Shown here: positions 32,648-42,009 of the stretch, piece by piece
Layout: each line of letters opens with the position of its first letter
How positions within the stretch are numbered: the stretch's first letter is position 1
NCBI RefSeq assembly: GCF_002592005.1
Contig: NZ_NVQF01000006.1
Location: 1 to 64,000 of the forward strand
Source: Mycolicibacterium palauense
GTDB lineage: Bacteria > Actinomycetota > Actinomycetes > Mycobacteriales > Mycobacteriaceae
Reading direction: 5' to 3'
Length of the DNA stretch: 64,000 nucleotides
Notes under the pieces: model-generated
What the model was told of the DNA's origin: nothing
What the model saw: the letters and a program-made list of their open reading frames with translations, nothing else
The model's database searches: none
Position numbers and translations under genes: made by a program

Positions 32648-34034
32648 GGCGCTCCTTCAGCACGCGACGCAGCACCTTGCCGGAGGGCAAGCGTGGAATC
32701 TCGGGGACGACGACGACCTCGCTGGGCCGTTTGTAGGACGCCAGCGTGTCGCCGACGAGGGCGATGAGCTCGGCGGGCTCGACCGGGGCGCTCAGGGCCA
32801 CCGCCGCGACGATCGCCTCACCGTCACCGGCGTGCGGCACGCCGAACACCGCGCAGTCCGCGACGGCCGGGTGCCCGTGCAGCACCGCCTCCACCTCGGC
32901 GGGGGCGACCTGGAACCCGCGCACCTTGATCATCTCCTTGGCGCGGTCGGTGATGGTCAGGAAGCCTCGGTCGTCGAGGAAGCCGACATCGCCGGTGCGG
33001 TACCAGCCGCCGGCGAAGGCCGCCGGGGTCGCCTCGTCGGGCAGGTAGCCGGCCATCACCGAGTCCGCACGGGCCTGGATCTCGCCCTCTTCACCCGCCG
33101 GGAGCTCGGCGCCGGTCTCCAGGGAGACCACCCGCAGCCGCACCCCGGGGGCTGCCCGCCCGACGGTGTCCAGGAGCCCGCCGCTCAGCTCGTTGCAGGC
33201 CAGCACCGGCAGCTCGCTGGCGCCGTAGGCGGTCGTCCACCCGACGCCGGTGCGGCGCGTGACCTCCTCGGCGACGCTGACCGTGACCGGGGTGGCACAC
33301 CACATGATGTAGCGCAGCGACGACAGGTCGAAGTCCGCCAGCCGCGGGTGGGCGGCCAGGGCCAGTGCGATCGGGGCCACCGCCATCTCCACGGTGATCC
33401 CGTCGGTTTCGATGTGGCGCAGCATCGTGTCGATGTCGAACCGCCGGTGCAGCCGCAGCCAGCCCCCGGCCTGGAGCACGGTGACGATGTTGAGCAGGCC
33501 CAGGATGTGTGAGGGCGGCGTCATGATCTGCAGCCGGTCGGTCTCGCTCAGCCGCAACGCGGCACGCCAGTGGCTGACCGCGGCCCCGAACGATCCGTGG
33601 GTGTGGCGCACCGCCTTGGGCAGGCCGGCGGTGCCCGAACTGAAGACCAGGACCGCCTCGTCGTCGGGCCCCGGCGCCTCGCGGGCCGAGGCGGCGGCCG
33701 CCGGCGGGACGGGCTCGTCGAGGTTCAGCATCGGCATGAGCTCCGCCAGCACCGGATGGTCGCCGACGGCGTGCCCCGCCCCGGTGAGTGTCAGGGCGTG
33801 TTCCACCTCGGCGCGCTTCCAGGCCGGGCTCACCAACACCACACTCGCCCCCAGTCGCCATACCGCACGCAGCGCGACGACGAACTCGGGCCGGTTCGAC
33901 GACATGATGGCCACCCGCTCACCCCGGCGCACCCCACGTCCGGCCAGTACGGCGGCCATCGCTTCGGTGAGCGACTCCAGCTCCGAGCGGCGGTACTGGC
34001 TGTCCTCGAACGCGAGGACAACCGGGTCGGGCAT
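32625..34034 (-). CDS. AMP-forming acyl-CoA synthetase/ligase
   Basis: 469 aa from ATG 34034. ANL-superfamily motifs: SSGTAGLPKAVRHTH (P-loop-like A3), YGASELP (A5), GWYRTGDVGFLDDRGFLTITDRAKEMIKVRGFQV (A7/A8 core), and the catalytic Lys in RLPSGKVLRR. Somewhat short for the family, the N-terminus being trimmed. It activates a carboxylic acid to the CoA thioester, making it the entry enzyme of this operon. The promoter region carries site D. Confidence 0.9.
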   Translation of the reverse strand: MPDPVVLAFEDSQYRRSELESLTEAMAAVLAGRGVRRGERVAIMSSNRPEFVVALRAVWRLGASVVLVSPAWKRAEVEHALTLTGAGHAVGDHPVLAELMPMLNLDEPVPPAAAASAREAPGPDDEAVLVFSSGTAGLPKAVRHTHGSFGAAVSHWRAALRLSETDRLQIMTPPSHILGLLNIVTVLQAGGWLRLHRRFDIDTMLRHIETDGITVEMAVAPIALALAAHPRLADFDLSSLRYIMWCATPVTVSVAEEVTRRTGVGWTTAYGASELPVLACNELSGGLLDTVGRAAPGVRLRVVSLETGAELPAGEEGEIQARADSVMAGYLPDEATPAAFAGGWYRTGDVGFLDDRGFLTITDRAKEMIKVRGFQVAPAEVEAVLHGHPAVADCAVFGVPHAGDGEAIVAAVALSAPVEPAELIALVGDTLASYKRPSEVVVVPEIPRLPSGKVLRRVLKERHGCPSDH

Positions 34035-34175
34035 CGGTCGTCCTCCTCGGGGCCTTGTCGTCGGGTGCGGTTCGGGCTGGCGGCGTTTCTCGGGGCGGCA
34101 TCCTCGGGAGCGCGCACCCACGGCCGAGGCCGGCGAGCGCACCTCATGGAAGAATCGAGAAGATCCTATCGCAGC

Positions 34176-34194
34176 ACGAGAACAATATTCTCGT
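34176..34194. promoter_or_regulatory. GAGAAT-N3-ATTCTC-type operator, site D
   Basis: ACGAGAACAATATTCTCGT: 19-bp dyad with one mismatch pair, between the divergent CoA ligase (start 34034) and ferredoxin (start 34228). Confidence 0.68.
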
Positions 34195-34227
34195 TAGGGT
34201 AGAATACACGTACCAGAAGGAGGGAAA

Positions 34228-34554
34228 ATGACGACACCGTCGTCCACAGGCACGACGACCAGCACGGCGGCCGCCGAAGAGCGGGCCGAAGTGACCATCC
34301 TGCTCGACGGGAAGACGGCGTCGGTGCCGCTGCGCGAAGGAGAGACGATTCTCGAGACGGCGCGGCGAGCGGGCCTGACTCCACCCTTCTCCTGCGAGGC
34401 GGGCAACTGCGGCACCTGCATGGCCAAACTCACCGAGGGCACCGCCACCATGCGGGTCAACGACGCCCTGGACGACGACGAGGTCGAGGAGGGGTACGTG
34501 CTGACCTGCCAGGGCATTCCGGACGGACCCGTGGTCGTCGACTACGACGACTGA
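34228..34554 (+). CDS. Plant-type [2Fe-2S] ferredoxin
   Basis: 108 aa, ATG 34228 with AGAAGGAGGG upstream. Cluster ligands in CEAGNCGTC with the fourth Cys in YVLTCQG, the KshB/PaaE-like C-x4-C-x2-C...C pattern. A ~20-residue Thr/Ser-rich leader precedes the fold. There is no flavin domain, so it is a free ferredoxin, possibly donating electrons to the Rieske oxygenase at 19361. Its 3' end including the stop is duplicated (34531-34588). Confidence 0.9.
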   Translation: MTTPSSTGTTTSTAAAEERAEVTILLDGKTASVPLREGETILETARRAGLTPPFSCEAGNCGTCMAKLTEGTATMRVNDALDDDEVEEGYVLTCQGIPDGPVVVDYDD

Positions 34555-34588
34555 CTGGCGTGGTCGTCGACTGCGACGACTGACTGGC
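34531..34588. repeat. 29-bp tandem duplication at the ferredoxin stop
   Basis: The last codons and stop of the ferredoxin (from GTGGTCGTCGACTACGAC at 34531) recur 29 bp later (from GTGGTCGTCGACTGCGAC at 34560). The second copy begins with GTG and would encode MVVDCDD before its own TGA. Confidence 0.75.
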
Positions 34589-34647
34589 GACCGGCCAACG
34601 ACTGACAGACGACCGGCAAGAGCCGACCGACACGAAGGCGCCCGGAC

Positions 34648-35718
34648 TCAGCCGGCAGCCTCGTCAAGGGTTCCATGCGCGCCGAGCACCGGGGGCGGCC
34701 GGTAGTCGGGCTGGTAGCCGTCGACCCGCACCGGGCAGCCCACCAGGCGGAAATCCCCCGCGGACACCACCATCTCGGGCGTGGCCTCCAGCGCCTCGGG
34801 CAGGGTGCGCACGGCCGCGGCGGGAATCCCCAGCGGTTTGAGGCGGGCCTCCCAGCCCGCGGCGGTATCCGCCGACAGGGCGGTCGTGACGATTTCCAGC
34901 ACCTCGTCGCGGCGCGCCGCCCGTTCGGCCATCGCCGGAAACGGGACCGCGCCGCCGGGCGCCAGGCCCGCCTCGGCCGCGAACGACCGCCAGAAACCGT
35001 CGTGGGTGATGAACAGCGCCAGATACCCGTCGGCAGTCGGAAACAGTTGCGCGGGAACATAGAACGAGTGCGCCCCACCCGCCCGGCGCTGCGGCACCAC
35101 GCCGCTGTTGAGATACGCCGAGGCGTGGTAATTCAGCTGGGAAAGCATCACGTCACGCAGGCAGACGTCGAGCTGTCCGCCGCGCCCGGACACGATCTGG
35201 GCCAGCAGCCCCAGTGCCGCGGTCAGCCCGGTGGAGTTGTCGGCCGAGGAGTAGCCGGGCAGCGTCGGCGGACCGTCCGGGTCGCCGGTCAGCGCCGCGA
35301 TCCCGGTCGCGGCCTGGACGACGTAGTCGAAGGCCGGGTCGTCGCCGCCGTAGAGGCCGAACCCGGTCAGCGCCACGCAGACGATCTTGGGATTGTGCCG
35401 GGCCAGGGCGTCGTAGGTGAGCCCCAGTTTGTGGATCGCCGAGGGCTTCAGGTTCACCAGCAGCGCATGGGACCCGGCGACCAGCTCGCCCAGCGCACGC
35501 TGCCCCTCCTGGGTGCCCAATTCCAGGCAGACGCTGCTCTTGCCGCGGTTGAGGCTGGCGAAATAGGTGTCGCTGACCTGGCGGGAGATGTCGCCAGTGG
35601 GCGGTTCGATCTTGGTGACCTCGGCGCCCAGATCGGCCAGCATCATCGTGGCGTAGGGCCCGGCCAGCATGGTGCCGACCTCCAGGATCTTGATCCCGGA
35701 CAGCGGACCGTCGCTCAT
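34648..35718 (-). CDS. Class III (CaiB/BaiF) acyl-CoA transferase
   Basis: 356 aa from ATG 35718, which overlaps the stop of the fourth micro-ORF (ATGA). N-terminal GIKILEVGTMLAGPYATMMLADLGAEVTKIEPP; catalytic Asp in SSADNSTGLTAALG. Shorter than the paralog at 14225-15484. Encoded at the end of the mutase operon, it probably supplies or removes CoA on the mutase substrate or product. Confidence 0.9.
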   Translation of the reverse strand: MSDGPLSGIKILEVGTMLAGPYATMMLADLGAEVTKIEPPTGDISRQVSDTYFASLNRGKSSVCLELGTQEGQRALGELVAGSHALLVNLKPSAIHKLGLTYDALARHNPKIVCVALTGFGLYGGDDPAFDYVVQAATGIAALTGDPDGPPTLPGYSSADNSTGLTAALGLLAQIVSGRGGQLDVCLRDVMLSQLNYHASAYLNSGVVPQRRAGGAHSFYVPAQLFPTADGYLALFITHDGFWRSFAAEAGLAPGGAVPFPAMAERAARRDEVLEIVTTALSADTAAGWEARLKPLGIPAAAVRTLPEALEATPEMVVSAGDFRLVGCPVRVDGYQPDYRPPPVLGAHGTLDEAAG

Positions 35719-35848
35719 CGGTGTCCTCGGCTCTTCGCGCAAGCGCTCATCGGCACCCTCGGCTCTTCGCGCGAGCGCTCATCGGTGTCCTCGGCTCTTC
35801 GCGCGAGCGCTCATCGGCGTCCTCGGCTCTTCGCGCGAGCGCTCATCG
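35713..35848 (-). repeat. 32-bp tandem repeats (about 4 copies) encoding a micro-ORF relay
   Basis: Full copies at 35729, 35761 and 35793, partial copies at 35713 and 35825. On the minus strand the LLM-gene TGA (35843-35845) overlaps ATG 35846. ORFs at 35811-35846, 35779-35814, 35747-35782 and 35715-35750 encode MSARAKSRGRR, MSARAKSRGHR, MSARAKSRGCR and MSACAKSRGHR. Each TGA overlaps the next ATG, and the last overlaps the CoA-transferase ATG at 35718. The unit is nearly identical to the array at 30521-30672. Confidence 0.92.
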
Positions 35849-36798
35849 CACGGCCTTCGCCAGTTCGCCGATCACCTCGCGGGTCCGGTACTTCGACGCC
35901 ACCAGCTCGTCGCGGGTCTCCCCGATCGGCAACAGCCGCACCGACAGGTCGGTCACACCCGCATCCGCGAACTGCTTGAAGCGGGCCAGGATCGACTCCT
36001 CGTCGCCGGCCGCGCACAGATCGCCCACATTGCGGGCGTCCCCGCGGTCGAGCAGCCGCTGATAGTTCGGCGAGGTCTCGGCCTCGGCCAGGATCCGGTT
36101 GGCGCGCGTCTGGGCCGCCTCGATCTCGGAGTTGGCGCACAGGCACACCGGGATGCCGGCAACGATGCGCGGTGCCGGGCGCCCGGCGCCCTCGGCGGCC
36201 TTGGTGATCCGCGGCGCGATGTGCTCACCGATAGCGCGTTCGTCGGCCATCCACAGCACGGTACCGTCGGCCAGCTCGCCGGCCAGTTTCAGCATCACCG
36301 GGCCGAGCGCGGCCACCAGGACCGGCAGGGGCCGCTCGGCGCCCAGCGCGGTCGGGTTGTGCACGGTGAAGGTGTCGTTCTCCACGTCGACCGGGCCCGG
36401 CCCGGCCAGCGCGGTGTTGAGCACCTCCAGGTAGTCGCGGGTGTAGGCGGCGGGTTTCTCGTACGGGATGCCCAGCATGTCGCGCACGATCCAGTGGTGC
36501 GAGGGCCCCACCCCCAGCGCCAGCCGCCCACCGCTGCCGGCGTGCACCGACAGGGCCTGGCGTGCCAGGGCGATCGGATGCTGGGCCTGCAGCGGCACCA
36601 CGGCCGTGCCGAGCTCGATGCGCTCGGTGCGGGTGCCCATCAGCGACACCATCGTCAGCGCGTCGAAGTCGTCGGGCACCTGCGGCATCCAGGCGGTGTC
36701 CAGCCCCGCCGACTCGGCCCACTCGATGTCGGAGAGGAACCTGGTGACCTTGCGGGTCATGTCGCCGCGCTCGGCGCCGATCATCACTCCCAACCGCA

Positions 36799-36799
<1 letters not shown>
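35843..36799 (-). CDS. LLM-class F420-dependent oxidoreductase
   Basis: 318 aa, luciferase-like (bacterial luciferase/F420) fold: MRLGVMIG start, RIELGTAVVPLQAQHPIALARQALSVHAGSGGRLALGVG, and LPVLVAALGPVMLKLAGELADGTVLWM. Such proteins in mycobacteria use F420 to oxidise or reduce alcohols, ketones or enoyl compounds. The start shares one base with the stop of the B12-binding subunit (TAATG). Its stop is the entry to the 32-bp micro-ORF chain. Confidence 0.88.
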
Positions 36800-38820
<2,021 letters not shown>

Positions 38821-38923
38821 ATTTCTCCATCGTGTGGCCAGACGTGAGCCAATGGGGGATAACGTACTTGCAAAAAAAGAGAATGCAAATACCATCCTAG
38901 GCGAACGCAACCCCAGGAGAGAC

Positions 38924-39790
38924 ATGACCGAGCCCGGCGCCGACCCTACGACCACCCTGCGCGACCGCACCCTCGTGGTCTCGGGCGCCAGTCGCGGTAT
39001 CGGGCTGGCCATCGCCGTCGGAGCGGCCCGCCAGGGCGCCAACGTCGTCCTGCTGGCCAAGACCGCCGAGCCGCACCCGAAGCTGCAGGGCACCGTGTAC
39101 ACCGCGGCGGCCGAGATCGAGGCGGCCGGCGGCAAGGCCGTCGCGGTCGTCGGGGACGTGCGCAAGGAAGAGGATGTCCAACGCGTCGCCGACACCGCCG
39201 CCGAGCGGTTCGGCGGCATCGACGTGTGCGTCAACAACGCCAGCGCCATCTCCACCGACCCCACCGAGAAGCTGTCGGCCAAGAAATTCGACCTGATGGC
39301 CGACATCAACATCCGCGGCACCTTTCTGCTGACCAAGGCGTGCCTGCCGCACCTGCGCAACTCGCCCAATCCGCACGTGCTGACCATCGCCCCGCCGGTC
39401 AACATGAACCCGTACTGGCTGGGCGTGCACCCCTCCTACACGCTGTCCAAGTACGGGATGACCCTGCTGTCGCTGGGGTGGGCCGAGGAGTTCGGCGAGG
39501 CCAACGGGGGCCCGGGAATCGCGTTCAACTGCCTGTGGCCCGAGACCTACATCGCCACCGCGGCGGTGACCAACCTCGCCGACGGCGACGAGCTGGCCGC
39601 CTCGTCGCGCAGCCCGGAGATCATGGCCGACGCCGCGGTGGAGATCCTGCGCCGCCCGGCCCGCCGGACCACCGGACACTGCTTCATCGACGCCGACGTC
39701 CTCACCGGGGCCGGCATGACCGATCTGTCCCGCTACGGCGGCGGGGCGCACCCGATCCGGGACCTGTTCCTGGATCCGGCCGGCGACTGA
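38924..39790 (+). CDS. Short-chain dehydrogenase (HSDL2-like)
   Basis: 288 aa from ATG 38924 (AGGAGAG upstream); longer in-frame starts lack a ribosome site. VSGASRGIGLAIA, NNAS in place of NNAG, and YTLSKYGM with WAEEFG; long insert after the first helix (AKTAEPHPKLQGTVYTA) typical of HSDL2-like SDRs. Divergent from the mutase operon. A weak half-site GAGAAT lies at 38879. Probably a hydroxyacyl-CoA or hydroxysteroid-type dehydrogenase. Confidence 0.85.
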   Translation: MTEPGADPTTTLRDRTLVVSGASRGIGLAIAVGAARQGANVVLLAKTAEPHPKLQGTVYTAAAEIEAAGGKAVAVVGDVRKEEDVQRVADTAAERFGGIDVCVNNASAISTDPTEKLSAKKFDLMADINIRGTFLLTKACLPHLRNSPNPHVLTIAPPVNMNPYWLGVHPSYTLSKYGMTLLSLGWAEEFGEANGGPGIAFNCLWPETYIATAAVTNLADGDELAASSRSPEIMADAAVEILRRPARRTTGHCFIDADVLTGAGMTDLSRYGGGAHPIRDLFLDPAGD

Positions 39791-39845
39791 ACCCTCCGCG
39801 GCCCCTCCGCGACGCCACATCCACCGGAAACGATGATTTCGCTGA

Positions 39846-39864
39846 CCGAGAAGGATATTCTCGG
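39846..39864. promoter_or_regulatory. GAGAAT-N3-ATTCTC-type operator, site F
   Basis: CCGAGAAGGATATTCTCGG: 19-bp dyad with one mismatch pair, ~30 bp before the TetR start at 39895, in position for autoregulation. Confidence 0.68.
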
Positions 39865-39894
39865 AAGCGACGAATCCGTGTGAACGAGGTGGCG

Positions 39895-40527
39895 ATGGAC
39901 GGTCGGGGCACCACGCTCGGGCCGGCGCGCGCCAACGCGGACCGGGCGGACGCCAACGGGGAGATGGAGCGCATCCTGTCCGCGGCGGTGCGGGTGATGA
40001 CGACCGCGGCCCCGGATTCACCGAAGGTCAGCGACATCGTTGCCGAGGCGGGCACCTGCAACAAGACCTTCTACCGCTACTTCGGCGGCAAGGACGAGCT
40101 GGTGCTCGCCGTCATGGAGCGGGGCATCGCGCGCGTGGCCGCCGATCTCGCGGCCCGTATGGACGGCACCACCGACCCGGCGGGCAAGGTGGCCAGCTGG
40201 GTCGACGGGCTGCTCGCCCAGCTCAGCGACCCGCAGCTGTTCAGCATGTGCCACGCCACGGTGGCCCAGTTCTCGACGGTCGCCCAACGCCACGAACCCG
40301 ACGCCGACGTCATGCGACCGCTGCGCGTGCTGCTCGACGCGCCGTTGGCCGCGATGGGCGGACGGTGCCCGGAGCGCGACGGGGACGCGGTGTTCCACTG
40401 CACGATGGGGGTGCTGCGCAGCTATCTGGGGTCCGGGCGCCGGCCACCGCAGGGGGACGTGGAGCATCTCGTGCGGTTCTGCCTCGGCGGTGTCGGAGTT
40501 GGGCTGGGTGACCCGGCCCTCCGGTAG
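39895..40527 (+). CDS. TetR-family transcriptional regulator
   Basis: 210 aa from ATG 39895 (GAGG six bases upstream; GTG at 39880 and 39889 possible). HTH: PKVSDIVAEAGTCNKTFYRYFGGKDELVLAVME. The C-terminal domain has a Cys/His-rich stretch (FSMCHATVAQF). Site F directly upstream makes it a candidate for the common repressor or another regulon member. It overlaps the membrane cyclase gene by 20 bp, tying catabolic control to cAMP signalling. Confidence 0.87.
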   Translation: MDGRGTTLGPARANADRADANGEMERILSAAVRVMTTAAPDSPKVSDIVAEAGTCNKTFYRYFGGKDELVLAVMERGIARVAADLAARMDGTTDPAGKVASWVDGLLAQLSDPQLFSMCHATVAQFSTVAQRHEPDADVMRPLRVLLDAPLAAMGGRCPERDGDAVFHCTMGVLRSYLGSGRRPPQGDVEHLVRFCLGGVGVGLGDPALR

Positions 40528-41998
40528 CGCCGCCGGGCTGGCGTTGCGCTACACCGCGGGTGTCACCGTCGCCCACATCCTCGCGGTCATCGAGGTGCTG
40601 ATCGTGATGACCGCCCTGCGCCGCGAAACACTCGGATCGGGCCACGCCCCGTTCGGGGAGCACAACGACCCGCTGGTCGTGGCCCTGGTGGTGGTCGCGC
40701 TGGTGGTCGTGGTGGTCGGCAGCGTGCTCAACGTGTTACCCCCACTGCGCTGGTACCTCAGCGGCGCCTCCCCCACCCCGCGGCAGCGCCGCTGCGCGCT
40801 GAACGTCGCCCGGCGCACCACCTTTCTGCTCGTCGGGGTGTGGGCGGCCAGCGGCGCGGTGGTGGTGCTGGCCAACCTGCGCGACGCGGTCACCGTCGCC
40901 GTCCTGGTGGGGCCCGCGGTGTTCTTCGGGGCCACCGCCGCGGTCTGCACCGCCCTGCTGCTCACCGCGCGGACGCTGCATCCCCTCAGCGCCGCGGCAG
41001 GCCCGTACGGCGTCGACCGGGACACCGCCCCCGGGGTTATGGCGAGGCTGTTGCTGATGTGGGTGCTGTGCTGCGCGTTGCCCAGCACGGGAATCGCCCT
41101 GCTGATCCTCATCCGCGCACGGGGGTGGATCATCGAGACCACGGCCTCGGTCGAGGTTCCCGTCCTGGTGCTCTCGGCGGTCGCGATGCTGTGGGGCCTG
41201 CGCGGGATGATGCTGGTGTCGCGGTCGATCTCCGACCCGGTGCGCGAGGTCGTCGACGCGATGGCCGACGTGGAACGGGGCAACATCGACCGCCGGGTCG
41301 CAATCTACGAGCGTTCCGAGATCGGTCTGCTGCAGAGCGGTTTCAACCGGATGGTGGCCGGCCTCCGGGAGCGCGACCGCCTGCGCGATCTGTTCGGCCG
41401 CCACGTCGGCGACGATGTGGTCAAGCTGTTGGTGCAGCGCGACGAGTCGCTGTACCGCGACGTGCGCGAGGTGGCGGTGTTGTTCATCGACCTCGCCGGT
41501 TCCACCCGATTGGCCGCCACCCACCCGCCCGAACAGGTCGCCGACGTGCTCAACGACTTCTTCCGGGCCGTCGTCGCCGCCGTCGACCGCCATCACGGGT
41601 TCGTCAACAAATTCCAGGGCGACGCGGCACTGGCGGTGTTCGGCGCACCGCTGCGCAGCGCCACCGCGCCAGGCGACGCGCTGGCCACGGCGCGCGAACT
41701 GGCCACGTCGATGCGTGGGCTGTCCAGCCTGGACTTCGGGGTCGGCGTCTGCGCGGGCCCGGTGTTCGCCGGTTACCTCGGCGCCCTCAACCGGTTCGAG
41801 TACACGGTGATCGGCGATCCCGTCAACGAGGCGGCGCGGCTGGCCGACCGTGCCAAGTCCGATCCCGGACGGGTCCTGGCCTCCGGGGCGGCGGTCCGCG
41901 ACGCGGCCGAGGACGAGCGGGCACGGTGGCGGCCGGCCGGCTCGGTGGTGCTGCGCGGACGCAGCCGCCCCACCGACATGTGGGCCCCCTCGGCCTGA
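40508..41998 (+). CDS. Membrane-bound class III adenylate cyclase (Rv1319c type)
   Basis: 496 aa from GTG 40508, overlapping the TetR gene. The N-terminal half has about six hydrophobic helices, followed by a HAMP linker (SRSISDPVREVVDAMADVERGNIDRRV) and a C-terminal cyclase domain. Metal-binding Asp residues are in VLFIDLAGSTR and FQGDAALAVFG, with the adenine-selecting Lys in NKFQGD and the Asn/Arg pair in YTVIGDPVNEAARLADR. All key residues are present, so it should make cAMP. Same layout as the M. tuberculosis Rv1318c-Rv1320c/Rv3645 group. Confidence 0.9.
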   Translation: MTRPSGSAAGLALRYTAGVTVAHILAVIEVLIVMTALRRETLGSGHAPFGEHNDPLVVALVVVALVVVVVGSVLNVLPPLRWYLSGASPTPRQRRCALNVARRTTFLLVGVWAASGAVVVLANLRDAVTVAVLVGPAVFFGATAAVCTALLLTARTLHPLSAAAGPYGVDRDTAPGVMARLLLMWVLCCALPSTGIALLILIRARGWIIETTASVEVPVLVLSAVAMLWGLRGMMLVSRSISDPVREVVDAMADVERGNIDRRVAIYERSEIGLLQSGFNRMVAGLRERDRLRDLFGRHVGDDVVKLLVQRDESLYRDVREVAVLFIDLAGSTRLAATHPPEQVADVLNDFFRAVVAAVDRHHGFVNKFQGDAALAVFGAPLRSATAPGDALATARELATSMRGLSSLDFGVGVCAGPVFAGYLGALNRFEYTVIGDPVNEAARLADRAKSDPGRVLASGAAVRDAAEDERARWRPAGSVVLRGRSRPTDMWAPSA

Positions 41999-42009
41999 CG
42001 GTTCGGGCC

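Noticed and set aside
32625-34142. Longer CoA ligase start at 34142
   Set aside because: The extra 36 residues are Arg/Pro-rich without similarity to the family, and the ATG at 34034 starts the conserved fold.
38871-38893. Sixth GAGAAT-N3-ATTCTC site before the SDR at 38924
   Set aside because: Only one arm (GAGAAT) is clear; the other arm (AATACC) does not match well. Kept as a half-site only.
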